From Hetaerina americana (Eukaryota > Arthropoda > Insecta > Odonata > Calopterygidae): a stretch of DNA of 64,000 nt. Below are positions 60,701 to 64,000 of this stretch, piece after piece. Each line of letters begins with the position of its first letter. Position 1 is the stretch's first letter. A program made the translations under genes and the position numbers. The stretch lies in NCBI GenBank assembly GCA_022747635.1, contig JAKTNV010000001.1, positions 20,312,572 through 20,376,571 of the forward strand, in the 5' to 3' direction. A model generated the notes under the pieces. The model did not search any database and had not been told where the DNA came from. It worked only from the letters and a program-made list of their open reading frames with translations.

Positions 60701-62560
60701 AAAAATGGCGAGCAAAATGTACATATATATTGTACCAAATATGCATAAGTACACATTCATGCATACTTAGTGCAATTACCAGCAGCCATACACTGATATG
60801 GCTTCTGGGAAGGTATGCGACAAAATGGCATACTTAAACAAAGAGTAGGACACAAATCAACGCCAATGTTCACCGAAATTGATTGACTCAGAGCAATAAA
60901 CAAACAAAAACTACCATTTATTATGAAAACAGCCTTAAAAACATCAGACTTTGGCGGAGAATGTGGGTTGACTGATTATCTCACATTCTCTCTGGACGGG
61001 TGGCATAAAGTGGATACTTATTGTCGACGGTGGATGATAAAAGGCATTTGGTAATAGGAAAAGTCGACAAAAGCTCGCAGGGTCTATTGGAAAGCGACGA
61101 TTGCTGCTTGGTGACCGTCAGCATGAATCTTGGAATTGCTCCCCAGAATCTCGTATTCTCTTTTCCTGAGATTTGGCGTGAACTGCGACAGGTCGTTTAT
61201 GTAATACTGAGCGATGCAATACCATTTGGCAGTGTTATAATTAGAAGGTTAAATTTTTTTAAATTTCCTTTTAAGCAAATTGGTATTACTACTAGATAAT
61301 AATACTACACATACCCGTATTTTGCAGTTACTCAATCTAGACGAAAGGAAGACAGGATTAATCCGTGCAGAAGACAATCAGTGATAGCAGTACACGTGTG
61401 GTGAGTTTAGATCACGTTAATCCAAAAACACGGCTTAATTTTGCAAATTTATTTATCCACTCTATAATCTTAACTGAAACCACTGCATAATATTTAAAGG
61501 TAAATGTATAAACTCAAAGTTCTCATCAAAACCGAAAGCAGCATTCTGCGCCTTTTAATGCTAAAAAATCTAATTTCTCGCAATTATGCTCTTACCCCAA
61601 TTTAACAAAACCCTATCCAGTTACTGTTAAGATGAGAGCATGATAATCTGTTGTACATACTTGATAATTCTTTTACCTCGAGTAATGTCGCTCACCTTAT
61701 TGAGAACTTGCTGGCTAGGACGAGTTCGTAGCATTCATTAATTTTTAATTATTTTTATAAATTTGGGACTAGATTTATAGATTTCCCATTAGATAAAATG
61801 GAAATATATGTTCTGAATTACTCACCGCCGACATGAACGACACATCCTCGCCAATCGAAGAACCAAAAAGTTGAAATTTGAAAGCTAAACTTCAATGCAA
61901 ATTAAAATGGAGTTTTGCTCGCCTATTACATTGTCTGTTTTTTATGATGCACTTACTTTATGAGTTTCTAGTTTGAAGGATCAAAAACTACGCATATAGT
62001 CGATTCAGCATGATAAGGTATAAATAATAATTTTTATGGATCAAAATATTTGCCTAAGTGTCATTTTTATTGTGAACTTTACACTTGAGAATGTGAAATA
62101 TAACTCAGAAGAAAAGTAGTGAGATAATCTGTAAAAAGGCAATGGGACGCCAAAATGCTATTTTGACCGTGAAGGAAAATTTTCCAATCCCTAATTTGAC
62201 ATGATGCATGAGTGAAATGGTTTTCAACAATATATATGTAAAGTAGTATCGTCAACCACTAGTTAAATATTTCTGTAAGAGTCAAAAAAGATGTTTAAGC
62301 ACTGCGCCAAGAATCCCTTTCATTTTTTATTGGAATCTAAGAGGTCTAGGCTCTTCTCTAAACCCTCCTATTATATCTTATACCAGCAGCAAACCATTCC
62401 TTGGGACATTTCTTCAGCTCCGAAAGACCATGATCATGGTCTCCGATAACAATTTTTCGAGATCAACACAAATTTTTATCGTGTATTGTCGCTCCATTGG
62501 GCGTTAAATCGTTAATTCATGCCGAAGCCCTCGAACAGGGGTCCCGTCTAAGCAGCAATC
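57750..62560. other. Intergenic, AT-rich, no gene recognised
   Basis: Only short frames without motifs occur, including an 84-codon frame at 58661-58915 and a 120-codon frame at 59262-59624. No recognised repeat apart from simple AT-rich stretches. Confidence 0.5.
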
Positions 62561-62619
62561 CGCACGCAGCAACGGCCCGCAGGCAACTGATACGTGTCGT
62601 TTAGCGTTTTCAAGACCTC

Positions 62620-62800
62620 AAAACACCTTTCCCGCCATAGATCGCCACACTTTAGTCGTCCGTCTCGGCAGGAAAAATATCTTTCTACTCACTTTTGGAG
62701 CAGACCCTGGCGATATGGCGATATCAACGATACTACGCGAGGTATCCGACAGTTATTGCCATATCGATATTGTTTGTTGGAACCTCGATAATTGTGTTAC
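62620..62800. promoter_or_regulatory. Cluster of E2F-like and DRE-like motifs
   Basis: An E2F-type TTTCCCGCC lies at about 62627-62635. Downstream are GCGATATGGCGATATC and CATATCGATATTG, close to the DREF element TATCGATA, and ACCTCGATAATT. In insects this combination marks promoters of replication and growth genes. No coding exon was recognised on either side, so the assignment is tentative. Confidence 0.25.
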
Positions 62801-63735
62801 ATCGGCGGTTGACACTGGAAAATTAATATCGCACAGACGCACTTCAAAAAATTCCTAAAATATCATTTGTAGGGGTCACTCTGAATTTTTTTAGATGAAC
62901 TGAAATATTGAGAGCTCACGTAGCTGTGGATCCATTCCCCCTCTCTTCTTTTCCTTCAGAAGAGGTCTTCCAAGGTCTTCCAACCCCCCCACCATTCATA
63001 ATTGTTTTTCTTATTTAATATGTAGACCCATCCAACTTTTTTCATTTATCTTTTCATCTGTGTGGTGCGATCTTCAGTTGATTGATAGAGGATAGAGGTT
63101 ACCTATCAACGATATGCCGATAGGATAGTTAACCTTATTGATATTTGAAGTATAAAAAAATTTTAATTGAATTGAATATAAAAATAATTTTACTGAATTA
63201 TGGTTGAACTAAACTTCGAGAAAAATGATCCATAGATTTTTTGTGGAAGGTAAAAATACATATATTCTGCAGTGAAATTCGAAAAGAGAAATATAATTTC
63301 ACGGTTATTTTGGGATGTTTCTTGATTTTCCCCCTTTTTTTCTCAAGAGTAATTATGTAAATTGAAATATAATGACCCCACGCCACTATCAATTTCATTT
63401 TTGAGATGAAATATTCATAAGACGGTATTTCATCTCCAAATTAGAAGTACATTTTGAACGATTTCAACCGATTTCTTCACATTATTAGCGCTTTTGACTT
63501 AATGCAACTCGACGGCTGATTTCATATTATCCTTATTTAAAAGTCATTATACGAGACCAACATCTTGAGGAGATTAAAAGATGGAATATTATTATCTCAC
63601 AGAACAAATAGGATATTGTACTTTTTGATCGACTATAAAAATAGAAAAAAACGTAAAGCGAAAATAAAATTAAATTGAAAATAAAAAAAACATTATTTAA
63701 AAAACATTTAACAGAAATAATACAGGAATATGAGA

Positions 63736-63840
<105 letters not shown>

Positions 63841-64000
63841 AAAGGATTTATACAATGCAAAGGTATACTGTTTAAATATTCCTTTATTTATTTAATGACT
63901 TCATTGGGGCGAGAGAGAGACTTTATAGTCCCTTCTTCCACCTATCTCCTACATATTACATTAAAGAGAATTACCAACACCCAAGCCGTAAGTGGAGGAA

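Overview
The window is eukaryotic nuclear DNA, most likely from an insect. It is AT-rich with long introns and GT-AG splice sites, and it carries a mariner relic, tRNA-derived SINEs and RTE/Jockey-like LINE relics. It holds one gene of the arthropod single-domain chitin-binding family (CPAP1-like). The species cannot be fixed from the sequence. Most of the 64 kb is intergenic or intronic, and nearly all short open frames are chance.

Two protein-coding genes could be assembled exon by exon, with matching splice phases. They face each other tail to tail. Gene 1 (+ strand, 29935-41617) has five visible exons and encodes a cuticle or matrix protein. It has a small N-terminal region with two cysteines, a long Ala/Pro/Ser/Thr-rich linker, and one C-terminal type-2 chitin-binding (CBM14) domain split across the last two exons. 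The exon with the start codon and signal peptide was not found; it lies further upstream, inside or outside the window. Gene 2 (- strand, 54183-49310) is complete: six coding exons give a 375-residue HMG20A (iBRAF/BRAF35-type) protein with an HMG box and a C-terminal coiled coil, a subunit type of LSD1-CoREST co-repressor complexes.

The most interesting observation is that the HMG20A stop codon is TGA followed by C. The same frame then stays open for 79 more codons in a locally GC-rich, coding-like stretch that encodes a lysine-rich tail. This could be stop-codon readthrough or an alternatively spliced C-terminus.

Region by region: 1-29.9 kb is intergenic or far-upstream intron, with several SINEs, one SINE nested inside a MITE, two foldback or hairpin elements, two LINE relics, CpG-rich patches and a (TA)n tract. 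29.9-41.8 kb is the chitin-binding gene. 41.8-48.6 kb is AT-rich and empty. 48.6-54.2 kb is HMG20A. 54.2-64 kb is mostly featureless, with an internally deleted mariner element at 56.9-57.7 kb, a patch of E2F/DRE-like motifs near 62.7 kb and a long (TA)n tract at the end.
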